A stretch of 64,000 nucleotides of DNA. It comes from Mesobacillus foraminis. GTDB taxonomy: Bacteria > Bacillota > Bacilli > Bacillales > Cytobacillaceae. The DNA lies in the NCBI RefSeq assembly GCF_004340465.1, contig NZ_SLVV01000001.1, positions 450,730 through 514,729 of the forward strand, read 5' to 3'. Position numbers and translations under genes: made by a program. The notes beneath the pieces are model-generated. The model ran no database searches, was not told where the DNA came from, and worked only from the letters and a program-made list of their open reading frames with translations. This document shows, in pieces, positions 1 to 9,224 of the stretch (positions are counted from its first letter, which is position 1; each line of letters opens with the position of its first letter).

Positions 1-492
1 ATCAACCACCGGGAAACGTGTAGTTGCCAACACCTCAACTGCAGGGTCGACATGCAGATAATATTGTTCACTGACCACCTTAAAGTCTGGCAGACCTTCT
101 AAAAGCGGGCTCGATGACTGCTTAATATTGACCATATATTCAACGCCGTCGTTTCCTGGATGTGCTACCCAGTTACCGCCAGTCATGAATTGCCAGTCAA
201 CATTGTTCCGGAACGAATCGCACATCCCTCCATGGCAGCCCGCCAGGCCGACCCCGCTTATAACAGCTTCTGAAATATTTAACACATATTTTTTTGGAAT
301 ATCCCCCATTGTCCAATGAGGTACAATCAAGTCCAGTGATTTTAGTTTTTCGGGATCGGAATAAGACTCCAGCGTATCGGAAACTTCGACATTAAAATTT
401 TCCTCTTCAAGTATTCCGCGAAATATTTCTGCTACCTGGTCCGGCTCGTGACCGTCCCATCCTCCCCAGACAATCAGTGCATTTTTTTTCAT
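1..492 (-). CDS. ThuA-like domain protein (partial, 3' end outside the window)
   Basis: The reading frame is open from an ATG at 492 to the window edge, so only the first ~164 residues are visible. It begins MKKNALIVWGGWDGHEP and contains LAGCHGGMCDSFR and GGNWVAHPG, which match the ThuA family (class I glutamine-amidotransferase-like fold, named for trehalose utilisation). A very strong RBS (AGGAGGAGTGACAAGG) lies 17 bp after the stop of the upstream Gfo/Idh/MocA gene, so the two are one operon. ThuA and Gfo/Idh/MocA dehydrogenases often occur together in 3-keto-disaccharide metabolism. The substrate here is unknown. Confidence 0.85.
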   Translation of the reverse strand, partial: MKKNALIVWGGWDGHEPDQVAEIFRGILEEENFNVEVSDTLESYSDPEKLKSLDLIVPHWTMGDIPKKYVLNISEAVISGVGLAGCHGGMCDSFRNNVDWQFMTGGNWVAHPGNDGVEYMVNIKQSSSPLLEGLPDFKVVSEQYYLHVDPAVEVLATTRFPVVD

Positions 493-509
493 TCCTTGTC
501 ACTCCTCCT

Positions 510-1673
510 TTAATCTAACTCAGATATTTGAATCCATTGCCGTTTTTCGATTGACAAATCAACCGCTTCCAAAACCTGCTGGCATTTAACGCCATCCCTG
601 AAGTTGGGCACTGGCTGGCGGTCTTCCCGCAGAGCGTCCATTAGCTCCACCATTTCATGGATAAAGGTATGTTCATAGCCGATGGTATGTCCAGGAGGCC
701 ACCACGCTTCCGAAAAAGCATGTGCAGGGTCCGTTGCCACAACTCGGCGGAAACCTTGGACATCTTCCTTGTCATCGTTAAAGTAAACCTGCAGCTCGTT
801 CATTCGTTCAAAGTCAAAAATGACACTTCCCTTGCTGCCATTTATTTCAAAGGAATTGGTACTCCTGTGACCGGAAGCAAAACGTGTCGCCTCAAAGGAA
901 CCCAGTGCTCCGTTTTTAAACCGAGCCAGGAATAGAGTGGCATCATCAACAGTGACCGGCCCTTTTTCTCCATCTGCATTGCTGGAAGCCGACAATCCTG
1001 CCATATTGGCTGGCAGCGGCCTTTCTTTAATGAACGTTTCATTCATTCCAATCACCTCAGCCACGTCACCGACAAGGTAATGGGCCATATCAATGAGATG
1101 AGCTCCTAAATCCCCGTGGGAACCGGAACCGGCAATCTCCTTTTGAAGTCTCCAGGCAAGAGGGAAATTGGGATCAACGAGCCAATCCTGTAAGAAAAAG
1201 GCACGGAAATGATAAATCTCCCCTAAACGCCCTTCATCCACAAGCTTTTTTGCCAGCAGCACAGCCGGGGCAAACCGATAGTTAAAACCAACCATGTGCT
1301 TGACTCCTGCAGCTTCTGCTGCCTCAAGCATTTCCTTCGAATCCCGCAATGTAAGCGCTAACGGTTTTTCGCAAAAAATATGCTTGCCTGCATGGGCGGC
1401 AGCAATAGCAATTTCTTTATGTACATCACTTGGTGCATTAATATCAATTAAATCAATGTCTTCTCTTTCTAGCAGGTTTTTCCAATCTGTTGTGGATTCT
1501 TCCCAGCCAAACTGAGCTGCCGCTTTTGCAACTTCGCTTTCATTCCGTCCGCAAATCACCTTCATTTCCGGACGCAGACTTTCCGGGAAAAACAATGGCA
1601 GGTCACGGTAAGCATGACTGTGTGCCTTCCCCATAAATTTATAGCCTACCATTCCAACTTTAATCTTTTCCAA
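510..1673 (-). CDS. Gfo/Idh/MocA family NAD(P)-dependent oxidoreductase
   Basis: 387 aa, full family length. The N-terminal Rossmann fold is seen as VGMVGYKFMGKAH (residues ~6-18) and the family signature CEKP at 101-104, followed by the C-terminal beta-sheet substrate domain (GDLGAHLIDMAHYLVGD). Such enzymes oxidise or reduce a sugar or cyclitol hydroxyl with NAD(P). It is the first gene of an operon with the ThuA-like gene, a pairing seen in ThuAB-type systems that make 3-keto sugars. The exact sugar cannot be read from the sequence. Cytoplasmic, with no signal peptide. Confidence 0.9.
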   Translation of the reverse strand: MEKIKVGMVGYKFMGKAHSHAYRDLPLFFPESLRPEMKVICGRNESEVAKAAAQFGWEESTTDWKNLLEREDIDLIDINAPSDVHKEIAIAAAHAGKHIFCEKPLALTLRDSKEMLEAAEAAGVKHMVGFNYRFAPAVLLAKKLVDEGRLGEIYHFRAFFLQDWLVDPNFPLAWRLQKEIAGSGSHGDLGAHLIDMAHYLVGDVAEVIGMNETFIKERPLPANMAGLSASSNADGEKGPVTVDDATLFLARFKNGALGSFEATRFASGHRSTNSFEINGSKGSVIFDFERMNELQVYFNDDKEDVQGFRRVVATDPAHAFSEAWWPPGHTIGYEHTFIHEMVELMDALREDRQPVPNFRDGVKCQQVLEAVDLSIEKRQWIQISELD

Positions 1674-1819
1674 GAGTTTACCATCCTTTCTCTTTTAATA
1701 GATTAGTAGATTCCCGTCAATGATCAAACAGACAGCATGTAAAGGTTTTCAAATCATTCTTCCTTCAGCGGGTAAAAGGAAAAATTTTACCTGTCTACAC
1801 TTAGTTTAATCGATAAACT

Positions 1820-2197
1820 ATGTCTTTGTCCATTAAAAATATTTATCGCTTGTTTACAAGTCATCAAAAGATAAAGTCAAATTGGCCGAATCACTTGCTA
1901 AAGATCACCTTATTGATTGCCTCTCTATATGGAAGTGTTAAATCGGCTACTGTAGTCTGGGGAATGGGGGATTTAGGAATGGGGGCAATGGCTTGGGTGA
2001 ACCTGACAGTTATTTTTCTTCTGACCAAACCTGCCTTACGGGCTTTAAACGACTATGTACGACAGAAAAAGGCAGGGAAAGACCCTGTATTCAAGCCTGC
2101 GAAGCTGGGAATCGAAGGGGCAGACTTTTGGGAAGAAAAGTATAAGGTTCCTCTGCATACGCAAAATCAACTGAAGGAAAGAAGAACGGTTTCCTAA
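1820..2197 (+). pseudogene. remnant of sodium:alanine symporter (AGCS family) C-terminus
   Basis: From about residue 20 the frame reads as the last ~105 residues of an AGCS (AlsT/DagA-type) sodium:amino-acid symporter. Visible are the final membrane segments (LKITLLIASLYGSVKSATV, MAWVNLTVIFLLTKPALRAL) and the conserved cytoplasmic tail DPVFKPAKLGIEGADFWEEKY. Intact family members are ~450-500 aa, so roughly three quarters of the gene is missing. No promoter or good RBS precedes the first ATG. A terminator follows directly, so the original 3' end with its terminator has been kept. Confidence 0.8.
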
Positions 2198-2222
2198 CAT
2201 AAGGAATGCTATTCATGTAGTA

Positions 2223-2259
2223 AAAGGAGTGCGATCTTCATTTGATTGCACTCCTTTTT
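2223..2259 (+). terminator. rho-independent terminator after the symporter remnant
   Basis: AAAGGAGTGC and GCACTCCTTTT form a stem of at least 10 bp around a short AT-rich loop, followed by TTTTTA. It sits 25 bp after the stop of the AGCS remnant. Confidence 0.8.
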
Positions 2260-2384
2260 ATATCCAAGTTTTAAATAAATGGTAAATCTGTTCAGGAGTT
2301 CCATACATCATATCTAAGAGATGTCCCAAAAGCTATTCTTTTAAGACACCCCAAAAAAATACCATTAAAACTTAATTTACTAAC

Positions 2385-3425
2385 TTACATTGTGCTGATG
2401 TCAATTACAAATCGGTACTTAACATCTGACGCTAACACTCGCTCGTATGCTTCGTCAATTTGATCCGCTGAAATGACTTCAATCTTAGGAACGATGCCAT
2501 GTTTTCCACAGAACTCCAACATCTCCTGAGTCTCACGTATGCCTCCAATCATTGAACCAGCGAAGGAACGGCGATGACCGATCAGTGAGAATACGTTAAC
2601 TGGCAATGGCTCTGCAGGCGCCCCCACGTTTACAAGAGTACCATCAAGAGTCAGCAGTGAGAAATAAGCATTAATGTCGATTTTTGCACTTACCGTGTTA
2701 ATAATTAAGTCAAAGGTTCCGGCAAGTTTCTCGAATGTTTCTGGGTCGTTTGTTGCATAGTAGTTGTCTGCGCCGAATTGCAAACCGTCGTCCTTTTTAT
2801 TCAATGTTTGTGACAGAACGGTCACCTCTGCACCCATGGCATGTGCTATTTTGACAGCCATATGCCCAAGACCGCCCATACCAACAACCGCTATTTTCTT
2901 ATCTGGACCCGCTCCCCAGTGATTTAGTGGAGAATATGTCGTAATACCTGCACACAGCAGTGGTGCGGCGACGTCGAGCTCAATGCTATCAGGGATTCTG
3001 ACTACGAAGTCCTCAGTTACTACAATGTGGGTAGAATAACCACCTTGAGTGGGCTCGCCATATTTATCCACACCAGCGTAGGTAGGGACATTTCCTTTCA
3101 GACAGTATTGTTCTTCTCCTTTACGGCAGTTGTCGCATTCACCGCAGGAATCAACCATACATCCGACCCCTACCCGGTCACCGACCTTGTACTTCGTGAC
3201 CTCAGCTCCTACATCCGTGACAATTCCAGCAATTTCGTGTCCAGGCACGAGTGGATAGTTCACGGGACCCCATTCTCCGTGTGCAGTATGGATGTCAGAG
3301 TGGCATATTCCCGCATATTTAATTTCAATTAGAACGTCATGCAAGTCAAGATCGCGTCGTTTAATTTCAGCAGCCCGAAAGGCTTTGTCCGGGCCATCAA
3401 CAGCTCGTGCTTTAGCAGTTATCAT
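2385..3425 (-). CDS. zinc-dependent NAD(P) alcohol dehydrogenase (AdhA/YahK-like, CAD family)
   Basis: 346 aa medium-chain dehydrogenase. Catalytic zinc ligands are Cys41 (AGICHSDIH) and His63-Glu64 (PGHEIAG). Structural zinc cysteines are at ~94, 97, 100 and 108 ([17 protein letters not shown]). The Rossmann motif is [11 protein letters not shown] (~182-192). It should reduce or oxidise aldehydes and alcohols such as cinnamaldehyde-type substrates. RBS AGGAGG precedes the ATG. It is divergent from a MerR regulator and has a MerR-type promoter with a 19-bp spacer. The arrangement matches the B. subtilis adhA-adhR locus, which responds to aldehyde stress; the inducer here is inferred from that. 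Confidence 0.92.
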   Translation of the reverse strand: MITAKARAVDGPDKAFRAAEIKRRDLDLHDVLIEIKYAGICHSDIHTAHGEWGPVNYPLVPGHEIAGIVTDVGAEVTKYKVGDRVGVGCMVDSCGECDNCRKGEEQYCLKGNVPTYAGVDKYGEPTQGGYSTHIVVTEDFVVRIPDSIELDVAAPLLCAGITTYSPLNHWGAGPDKKIAVVGMGGLGHMAVKIAHAMGAEVTVLSQTLNKKDDGLQFGADNYYATNDPETFEKLAGTFDLIINTVSAKIDINAYFSLLTLDGTLVNVGAPAEPLPVNVFSLIGHRRSFAGSMIGGIRETQEMLEFCGKHGIVPKIEVISADQIDEAYERVLASDVKYRFVIDISTM

Positions 3426-3545
3426 TAAGAAAACCTCCTAAAATTTATATTTTTCAAGAGAATGTGCCTGTATCAGGTAAATGAATTGCTCAGGGTAAAC
3501 TTCCCTTCACCCAGTTCTATCCCTACTTTTTTCTCTTGTAAAACA

Positions 3546-3576
3546 ATGTTAATCCTTATAGTTAACTCTAGGTCAA
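3546..3576 (-). promoter_or_regulatory. MerR-type promoter/operator of the alcohol dehydrogenase gene
   Basis: Read on the minus strand: -35 TTGACC (3576-3571), a 19-bp spacer, then -10 TAACAT (3551-3546). The overlong spacer carries the near-perfect dyad CCTAGAGTTAACTATAAGG. An over-long spacer holding the operator dyad is the hallmark of promoters activated by DNA distortion through MerR proteins. The divergent MerR gene is the obvious regulator. Confidence 0.85.
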
Positions 3577-3755
3577 GTAATTAATCTATATTTCTTTTGA
3601 AGAGCTCCCCCGGCTATACAGGTTTCATATCATCTACCAATCTTGCCTATACTTTTTCCATAGTAAGTATACTTCTATTAAACCTAGGTGACTTTTACCT
3701 CCATTAAGATGACTTTGACATTCAGAAAATACCGTGGTAAACTCCCTTCATAAAA

Positions 3756-3772
3756 AATAGAGTTAACTCAAA
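3756..3772 (+). promoter_or_regulatory. second AGAGTTAACT dyad upstream of the merR gene
   Basis: AATAGAGTTAACTCAAAG shares the AGAGTTAACT core with the adh promoter dyad and lies ~30 bp before the merR ATG. It fits autoregulation by the same protein, although no good -35 box is visible. Confidence 0.45.
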
Positions 3773-3799
3773 GTCTATGCCATTAAGAAAGGGAGCTCA

Positions 3800-4219
3800 A
3801 TGTTGAAAACATTTTCTATAGGCGAAGTTGCAAAAGAATTAAATCTTACAGTATATACCTTGCGTTACTACGACAAAGAGGGACTTATGCCTTTTGTAGA
3901 GAGGACAGCCAGCGGAACACGATTGTTTAAAAAATCCGATATTGACGCTTTAAGGGTAATTGAATGTCTGAAATCCACAGGAATGCCTATTAAGGAAATT
4001 AAAAATTTTATTGATTGGTGTTCTGATGGGGATGCTACGTTGAAGCAAAGATATGACATGTTCATGGAAAGAAAAGCTAATGTAGAAGCACAGATAGAAG
4101 AACTAAAAAAAACTATGGAACTTATCGAGCATAAATGTTCTTATTACAAGACTGCTTTAGAAGCTGGGACTGAAGAAATTCATAAAAACAATAAAATAGG
4201 GACTTCTATTACTCCTTAA
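3800..4219 (+). CDS. MerR family transcriptional regulator (AdhR-like)
   Basis: 139 aa. The N-terminal winged-helix MerR domain is clear (FSIGEVAKELNLTVYTLRYYDKEGL, cited here as a region at residues 5-29). A long dimerisation helix follows at ~80-120 (MERKANVEAQIEELKKTMELIEHKCSYY split over two heptad stretches). A single conserved-type Cys is present in the helix tail (EHKCSYY). RBS AAAGGGAG precedes the ATG. By position and operator it controls the divergent alcohol dehydrogenase. AdhR-type members sense aldehydes through a cysteine; that mechanism is inferred here. Confidence 0.88.
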   Translation: MLKTFSIGEVAKELNLTVYTLRYYDKEGLMPFVERTASGTRLFKKSDIDALRVIECLKSTGMPIKEIKNFIDWCSDGDATLKQRYDMFMERKANVEAQIEELKKTMELIEHKCSYYKTALEAGTEEIHKNNKIGTSITP

Positions 4220-4398
4220 CAGAAGATCACCTGTAATTCATTAAATATATGAAATACAGGTGTGCAGTCAAATAGTTGGAAAATTGATAAAGAGTAATGC
4301 AAACTTATAACTTCTCGTTTTAAAATTATGTCCCAGGAAACAAGTATCTAATAGATGTATCGATAAACATAATATTCATTGGAACCACAAACCAATAG

Positions 4399-4436
4399 AA
4401 AAATGCCCCTTAATTTTTTTGGGGGCATTTTTTACT
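4399..4436. terminator. bidirectional terminator between merR and the LysR gene
   Basis: AAAATGCCCC and GGGGGCATTTTTT form a strong stem with an AT-rich loop and U-tracts on both sides. It lies between convergent genes, so it can serve both. Confidence 0.8.
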
Positions 4437-4505
4437 ATAGATCTTTAGGCCATTCCTAATTCATCTTAAATATTTCAGAAAATGACTACCAGATTATTCA
4501 GTACA

Positions 4506-5399
4506 TCAATTTGAGAATTTCGCCTGAATTGCTTTTAAAAACATATCAGCAGCTGCGGAAAAAGACTGATGCTTCTTCCAAACAATATTTAATCCTGATT
4601 CAAGTCTTGGCTCCAGCGGTCTAAAACAGAGGTTACTATCACTAGACGTATTCACTATTTTATCAAGGGCTATTGCATAACCAATGCCCTCCTCAACCAT
4701 AATCGCAGCATTATAGGCAAGATTGTATGTTGTCACGACGTTTAATTTATCAAAATCTTCACCAAACCAATCTGCAAATTCATTTTTAGAAAATGTCTGT
4801 TTCATAGCCTGGCGTGAACAGATTAGCGGAACATTTAATAAATCCACTGCTTGAATGGTATCTTTTAAAGCTAAAGGACTGTCTTTCCTCATAATAACGC
4901 CCCAAATATCTTTGGCTGGGATATTGATGTAATTGTATTTTGATAAATCAGCTGGCTGGATTAATATACCAAAGTCAAGCAACCCCTTGTCAAGCCGTTC
5001 AGTCACATCGTCTTCGTTACCGCTGTAAAGATGGTGCCGTATATTTGGATAATGTAACTGTAAATCTTTTACTACCCTTGCAATCTGTTTCATGGCGTCT
5101 GTTTCCCCTCCGCCTATGTAAACATCACCACTTATTGTTTCTTCCATGGAACTAAATTCCGCCTCTAATTTATCGACCAAATCAATGATTTCTTCTGCTC
5201 TCTTTCGCAAGAGCAATCCTTCATCTGTGAGAATGATCCTGTGACTACTGCGAATAAATAGTTTTTTCCCTAACTCTTGTTCAAGGTCTTTTAATTGTCT
5301 TGACAAGGTTGGCTGTGTAACATGCAAAAAATCTGCAGCAGCCGTCATGCTACCTTCTCTTGCGACAGCAATAAAATAGCGCAAAACTCTAAATTCCAT
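4506..5399 (-). CDS. LysR family transcriptional regulator
   Basis: 297 aa, standard LTTR length. The N-terminal helix-turn-helix is at residues ~3-60 (FIAVAREGSMTAAADFLHVT, then QPTLSRQLKDLEQELG). The rest is the two-lobed effector-binding domain. RBS AAAGGAGG precedes the ATG. It is divergent from the SDR gene with a 137-bp gap, the usual arrangement of a LysR activator and its target. The gap contains AT-rich dyads around ATATC/GATAT, but no single operator stands out. Confidence 0.9.
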   Translation of the reverse strand: MEFRVLRYFIAVAREGSMTAAADFLHVTQPTLSRQLKDLEQELGKKLFIRSSHRIILTDEGLLLRKRAEEIIDLVDKLEAEFSSMEETISGDVYIGGGETDAMKQIARVVKDLQLHYPNIRHHLYSGNEDDVTERLDKGLLDFGILIQPADLSKYNYINIPAKDIWGVIMRKDSPLALKDTIQAVDLLNVPLICSRQAMKQTFSKNEFADWFGEDFDKLNVVTTYNLAYNAAIMVEEGIGYAIALDKIVNTSSDSNLCFRPLEPRLESGLNIVWKKHQSFSAAADMFLKAIQAKFSN

Positions 5400-5536
5400 C
5401 TAACAAACCTCCTTTATGATGTTTTAGTATATACGTTTTAGAAATACTCATAAAGCATATCACGATATAAGATATAAGCATTGGATATATCAAAAAGGCA
5501 TAGTTAGAATAAATAGTAATAACAACAGTAGAAAGG

Positions 5537-6286
5537 ATGGTGTTTAGTATATCAACAATTAAAGATAAAGTTGTTGTAATTATGGGAGCATCAAGTGGAA
5601 TTGGTGAAGCAACCACCAGGAAACTGGCAGAAGAAGGAGTGAAATTAGTCATTGCTGCTCGTCGTGAAAATCGCTTAAAAACTCTTGTTGAATCATTGCC
5701 AAATGCCAAAATTTTATATGCTGTGGCAGATGTAACCAATAAAGACGAAGTTCAAGCAGTTGTCAATTTAGCAGTTGAAAAATATGGCCGCGTAGATGTG
5801 CTCTTCAATAATGCTGGAGTGATGCCAACTGCGCCACTTTCAGAAAAACGTTTTGATGAATGGCGGCAAATGTTGGACATCAATATCATGGGTGTTTTAA
5901 ATGGCATAGCTGCGGTGTTACCGATCATGAAAAAACAACAATCCGGTCAAATTGTTACGACTGACTCTGTTGCTGGACATGTTGTTTTTCAACAAGGTGC
6001 TGTTTATTGTGGGACTAAATTTGCTGTTCGCGCCATTATGGAAGGGCTGCGTCAAGAAGAACGCGAAAATAATATCCGGAGCACGCTTATCTCTCCAGGA
6101 ACGGTAGATACTGAACTTCATACAACCATTAAAGACCCTGAAAATCGCGAAAGGGTGGAAAATCTTCAGCGTACGATCGGTTTACAATCAAGCGACGTAG
6201 CCGATGCAGTGGCTTATGCAATTAGCACACCTGAAACCGTTGCGGTAAGCGAAATTATCATTCGACCCACTAAACAAGTTGACTAA
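5537..6286 (+). CDS. short-chain dehydrogenase/reductase (classical SDR)
   Basis: 249 aa. Cofactor motif GASSGIG at ~17-23, NNAG at ~92-95 and catalytic Ser-Tyr-Lys (Ser ~145; YCGTK ~158-162) identify a classical NAD(P)H SDR of the YdfG/serine-dehydrogenase type. An Arg pair (AARREN) at the end of beta-2 suggests NADPH preference. The first ATG lies only a few bases after AAAGG, so the exact start is uncertain and the GTG at 5540 is an alternative. It is divergent from the LysR gene, its probable regulator. The substrate is unknown. Confidence 0.88.
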   Translation: MVFSISTIKDKVVVIMGASSGIGEATTRKLAEEGVKLVIAARRENRLKTLVESLPNAKILYAVADVTNKDEVQAVVNLAVEKYGRVDVLFNNAGVMPTAPLSEKRFDEWRQMLDINIMGVLNGIAAVLPIMKKQQSGQIVTTDSVAGHVVFQQGAVYCGTKFAVRAIMEGLRQEERENNIRSTLISPGTVDTELHTTIKDPENRERVENLQRTIGLQSSDVADAVAYAISTPETVAVSEIIIRPTKQVD

Positions 6287-6384
6287 TGGAAGTTGCGATT
6301 AACGAAACAATATTTCCAAGAATACTGAACGCATTAAATTGTGTAATTAAGATTTTGCCTAAAATTTGAGAAGGGGTGCTATTC

Positions 6385-7497
6385 ATGATGTCCACTATGA
6401 AAAAGTTTAAAATGAAAAAAAAATCTATTATCACGCGTGTACTCACAGTGATAGCACTTGGGTTACTTTTAACCGGGACCATTGTTGCATCCAAGACCAG
6501 CGTTGGCGCTGCATACACACCGGACATGTCCAATGGAGCAGACAACTTTTACAAGAGCAACAAGATAACCATGAAGAAGGTTGAGTTTAAAAATCAATAC
6601 AACATGAATGTTGCAGGGAATCTTTTTATTCCCAAAGGTTTGAAGAAGAACACCAAAAATCCCGCAATCATTGTCGGACATCCCATGGGCGCAGTAAAAG
6701 AACAAAGTGCGAATTTGTATGCCCAGAAAATGGCTGAACGGGGATTCGTTACTCTGTCCTTGGATTTGTCGTTCTGGGGAGAGAGTGAGGGTCAGCCTCG
6801 CAACGCTGTTTCTCCGGATATCTATGCCGAGGATTTTAGTGCTGCGGTGGATTTCCTGGGCACCCGGTCATTTGTTGACAGGGAGCGGATTGGTGTTCTC
6901 GGGATTTGTGGCAGCGGAAGCTTTGCCATCAGCGCAGCCAAGATCGACCCGCGCATGAAGGCCATTGCCACAGTCAGCATGTACGACATGGGTGCCGCCA
7001 ATCGCAACGGGCTTAAACACTCGCAGACTCTCGAGCAGAGAAAAAAGATTCTCGAGGAGGCAGTGGAGCAGCGCTATGTGGAGTTCACAGGTGGTGAAAC
7101 CAAATACACCAGTGGGACAGTACATGAACTGAATGAAAACTCTACCCCTATTGAACGTGAGTTTTATGATTTCTACCGCACCCCTAGAGGAGAATTTACT
7201 CCCAAGGGCTCGTCACCTGAACTCACGACACACCCGACGCTGACTAGTAACATCAAGTTCATGAATTTTTACCCGTTCGAAGACATAGAAACGATTTCTC
7301 CTCGTCCGATGCTTTTCATCACGGGTGAAAACGCTCATTCCAGAGAGTTCAGCGAAGACGCCTACAAGCTGGCGGGGAAACCGAAGGAACTCTACATTGT
7401 TCCGGGCGCAGGTCATGTAGATCTGTACGACCGGGTGAATTTAATCCCTTTTGACAAGCTTGAGTCCTTCTTCAAAGAAAATCTGAAGAAAAGATAA
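6385..7497 (+). CDS. exported alpha/beta hydrolase, dienelactone-hydrolase-like with Cys nucleophile
   Basis: About 370 aa. I start it at the ATG at 6385 because GAGAAGGGG ends 7-8 bases before it. The N-terminus has a basic stretch (KKFKMKKK) followed by a hydrophobic segment and an Ala-rich end (SVGAAYT), an apparent Sec signal peptide. The fold is seen from ~90 (IIVGHPMGAVKEQ) with nucleophile elbow GICGSG near residue 180, where the usual GxSxG serine is a cysteine. The acid may lie near FITGEN and the histidine is in PGAGHVDLYD. It follows the SDR by 98 bp and may be co-transcribed. The substrate is unknown. Confidence 0.82.
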   Translation: MMSTMKKFKMKKKSIITRVLTVIALGLLLTGTIVASKTSVGAAYTPDMSNGADNFYKSNKITMKKVEFKNQYNMNVAGNLFIPKGLKKNTKNPAIIVGHPMGAVKEQSANLYAQKMAERGFVTLSLDLSFWGESEGQPRNAVSPDIYAEDFSAAVDFLGTRSFVDRERIGVLGICGSGSFAISAAKIDPRMKAIATVSMYDMGAANRNGLKHSQTLEQRKKILEEAVEQRYVEFTGGETKYTSGTVHELNENSTPIEREFYDFYRTPRGEFTPKGSSPELTTHPTLTSNIKFMNFYPFEDIETISPRPMLFITGENAHSREFSEDAYKLAGKPKELYIVPGAGHVDLYDRVNLIPFDKLESFFKENLKKR

Positions 7498-7556
7498 GGT
7501 TTGTGTTTGAAAATCGTAGAGAGCTTGGAGTACCAATGCACTTCGAGTGAACCCGC

Positions 7557-7597
7557 TGTGTGAATCCTGCAACTCTTGTAGGGATTCACACTTTTTT
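7557..7597 (+). terminator. rho-independent terminator after the hydrolase
   Basis: GTGTGAATCC pairs with GGATTCACAC and is followed by TTTTTT, 60 bp after the stop. The remaining ~220 bp before the MFS gene contains no other feature I can support. Confidence 0.85.
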
Positions 7598-7823
7598 GTC
7601 TGAATTGATTCCACGTTATGCAGAGTTTTTTATAGTTGGCGGATATGACGAAAAGAGAAAAAGTCAGTATGAAAGGAAGTCCTTGCTCTAAAGAAAACGA
7701 TATTACTCATAATAGGGGCTCAGCTGCTATGGAAGATATATAAGAATAGATATAACACCCAATGTATGGGCCCCTTTACGCAGCTAGAAAATGACCTTTT
7801 CCTGAAGGAAGGAGATCCGTTTT

Positions 7824-9005
7824 ATGACTAAACGTAATAATTTACTTATATTTATAATGGCGGTAGGCGTTTTTGGCATTATCAATACTGAAATGGGCGT
7901 TATTGGGATATTACCTTCCCTTGCTGAACACTTTGATGTCAGTGTTTCAAAAGCAGGATTGCTGGTGAGTCTTTTCGCCCTTGTTGTTGCAGTATCGGGT
8001 CCAACTATGCCGTTATTATTTTCGGGTATCAACCGCAAGACCGTCATGTTGCTTGTACTAGGTATTTTTGTTATAGGTAATATTATTTCCATTTTTGCCT
8101 CTAACTTTACCGTTGCTTTAATATCTCGTGTCATTCCAGCTTTTTTCCATCCCATTTATTGTTCATTGGCTTTTACAGTAGCTGCTGCATCAGTCAGTAA
8201 GGACGAAGCCCCAAAAGCTGTATCTAAAGTATTTATAGGAGTATCTGCCGGTATGGTGGTTGGGGTACCCATCGCAAGTTTTATTGCGAGTACAACCTCT
8301 TTACAAATGGCGATGGTATTCTTTACTGCTGTAAATGCTATAGCATTCATTGCTACACTCCTATTTGTACCATCTATGCCGGTTAAGGAAAGACTTTCAT
8401 ATGGAACACAATTATCCGCATTAACCAAATCAATTGTCTGGCTTTCCATTATTGCAGTCATCCTTCTCAATTCAGCTATATTCGGGGTTTATAGTTATTT
8501 TGCTGAGTACATGAAAACTGTTACAAATTTCCCTTCGAATACTATTACACTAATGCTTGCCATTTACGGTGGAGCCAATATCATTGGGAACGTTATGGCA
8601 GGAAAGTTACTTACTAAAAATGCCCAGAAATCTGTAGTAGCTTTTCCTTTTGCACTGGGAGCAGTTTATATCCTATTATTCCTATTTGGTCAGTATTCTC
8701 TACCCATGGCATTCATTACTATAGTTTGGGGAATTTTAGCTGGAGTAGGAGGAAATATAAATCAATATTGGGTTATGTCTTCAGCTCCTGAAGCTCCTGA
8801 CTTTGCCAATGGATTATTTTTATCATCCTGTAACGTAGGAACAACAATTGGTGCAGCTCTAGGTGGACTATTTATATCTCAAATCGGTACACAATACGTC
8901 GTATTAGTTGGACTTTTATCGTTAATATTGGGTTCGGTCTCTATTTTTCTAAGAAAATATATGTATAGTTTACAAAACGAAGCTCTAGAGAAGAAAATAA
9001 TTTAA
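7824..9005 (+). CDS. MFS efflux transporter (DHA1, AraJ/YdhP-like)
   Basis: 393 aa with about 12 hydrophobic segments. The N-terminus FGIINTEMGVIGILPSLAEHF carries the DHA1 motif region, and GVSAGMVVGVPIAS (helix 5) resembles motif C of drug/H+ antiporters. RBS AAGGAAGGAG precedes the ATG. Members export sugars, drugs or purine analogues by proton antiport; the substrate here is unknown. It stands alone between the terminator at 7557-7597 and the stress-protein remnant. Confidence 0.85.
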   Translation: MTKRNNLLIFIMAVGVFGIINTEMGVIGILPSLAEHFDVSVSKAGLLVSLFALVVAVSGPTMPLLFSGINRKTVMLLVLGIFVIGNIISIFASNFTVALISRVIPAFFHPIYCSLAFTVAAASVSKDEAPKAVSKVFIGVSAGMVVGVPIASFIASTTSLQMAMVFFTAVNAIAFIATLLFVPSMPVKERLSYGTQLSALTKSIVWLSIIAVILLNSAIFGVYSYFAEYMKTVTNFPSNTITLMLAIYGGANIIGNVMAGKLLTKNAQKSVVAFPFALGAVYILLFLFGQYSLPMAFITIVWGILAGVGGNINQYWVMSSAPEAPDFANGLFLSSCNVGTTIGAALGGLFISQIGTQYVVLVGLLSLILGSVSIFLRKYMYSLQNEALEKKII

Positions 9006-9163
9006 CATTCTATTAAGTTGGCTTTCATGATCGGTTTCATCACCCGTACGAGTATGCAGAAAGAGATTTACATTATAACGAATGGGGTTTTATATGGGCC
9101 TTGCTCTTTTATTAAAAATTATAGATTCCTACCACTCTATAAAAAAGTATAGACGTAAAATGT

Positions 9164-9189
9164 GTCTAAAGAACCTGAAGAACGGGTAA
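9164..9189 (+). promoter_or_regulatory. sigma-B-like promoter upstream of the stress-protein gene
   Basis: GTCTAA, 14 bp, GGGTAA is close to the general-stress sigma-B pattern (GTTTAA, 12-15 bp, GGGTAT). It lies 36 bp before the ATG of a gene whose family is normally sigma-B controlled. Confidence 0.6.
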
Positions 9190-9224
9190 ATAATCATAGT
9201 GAATGGAACAGAAGGTAATTTTTA

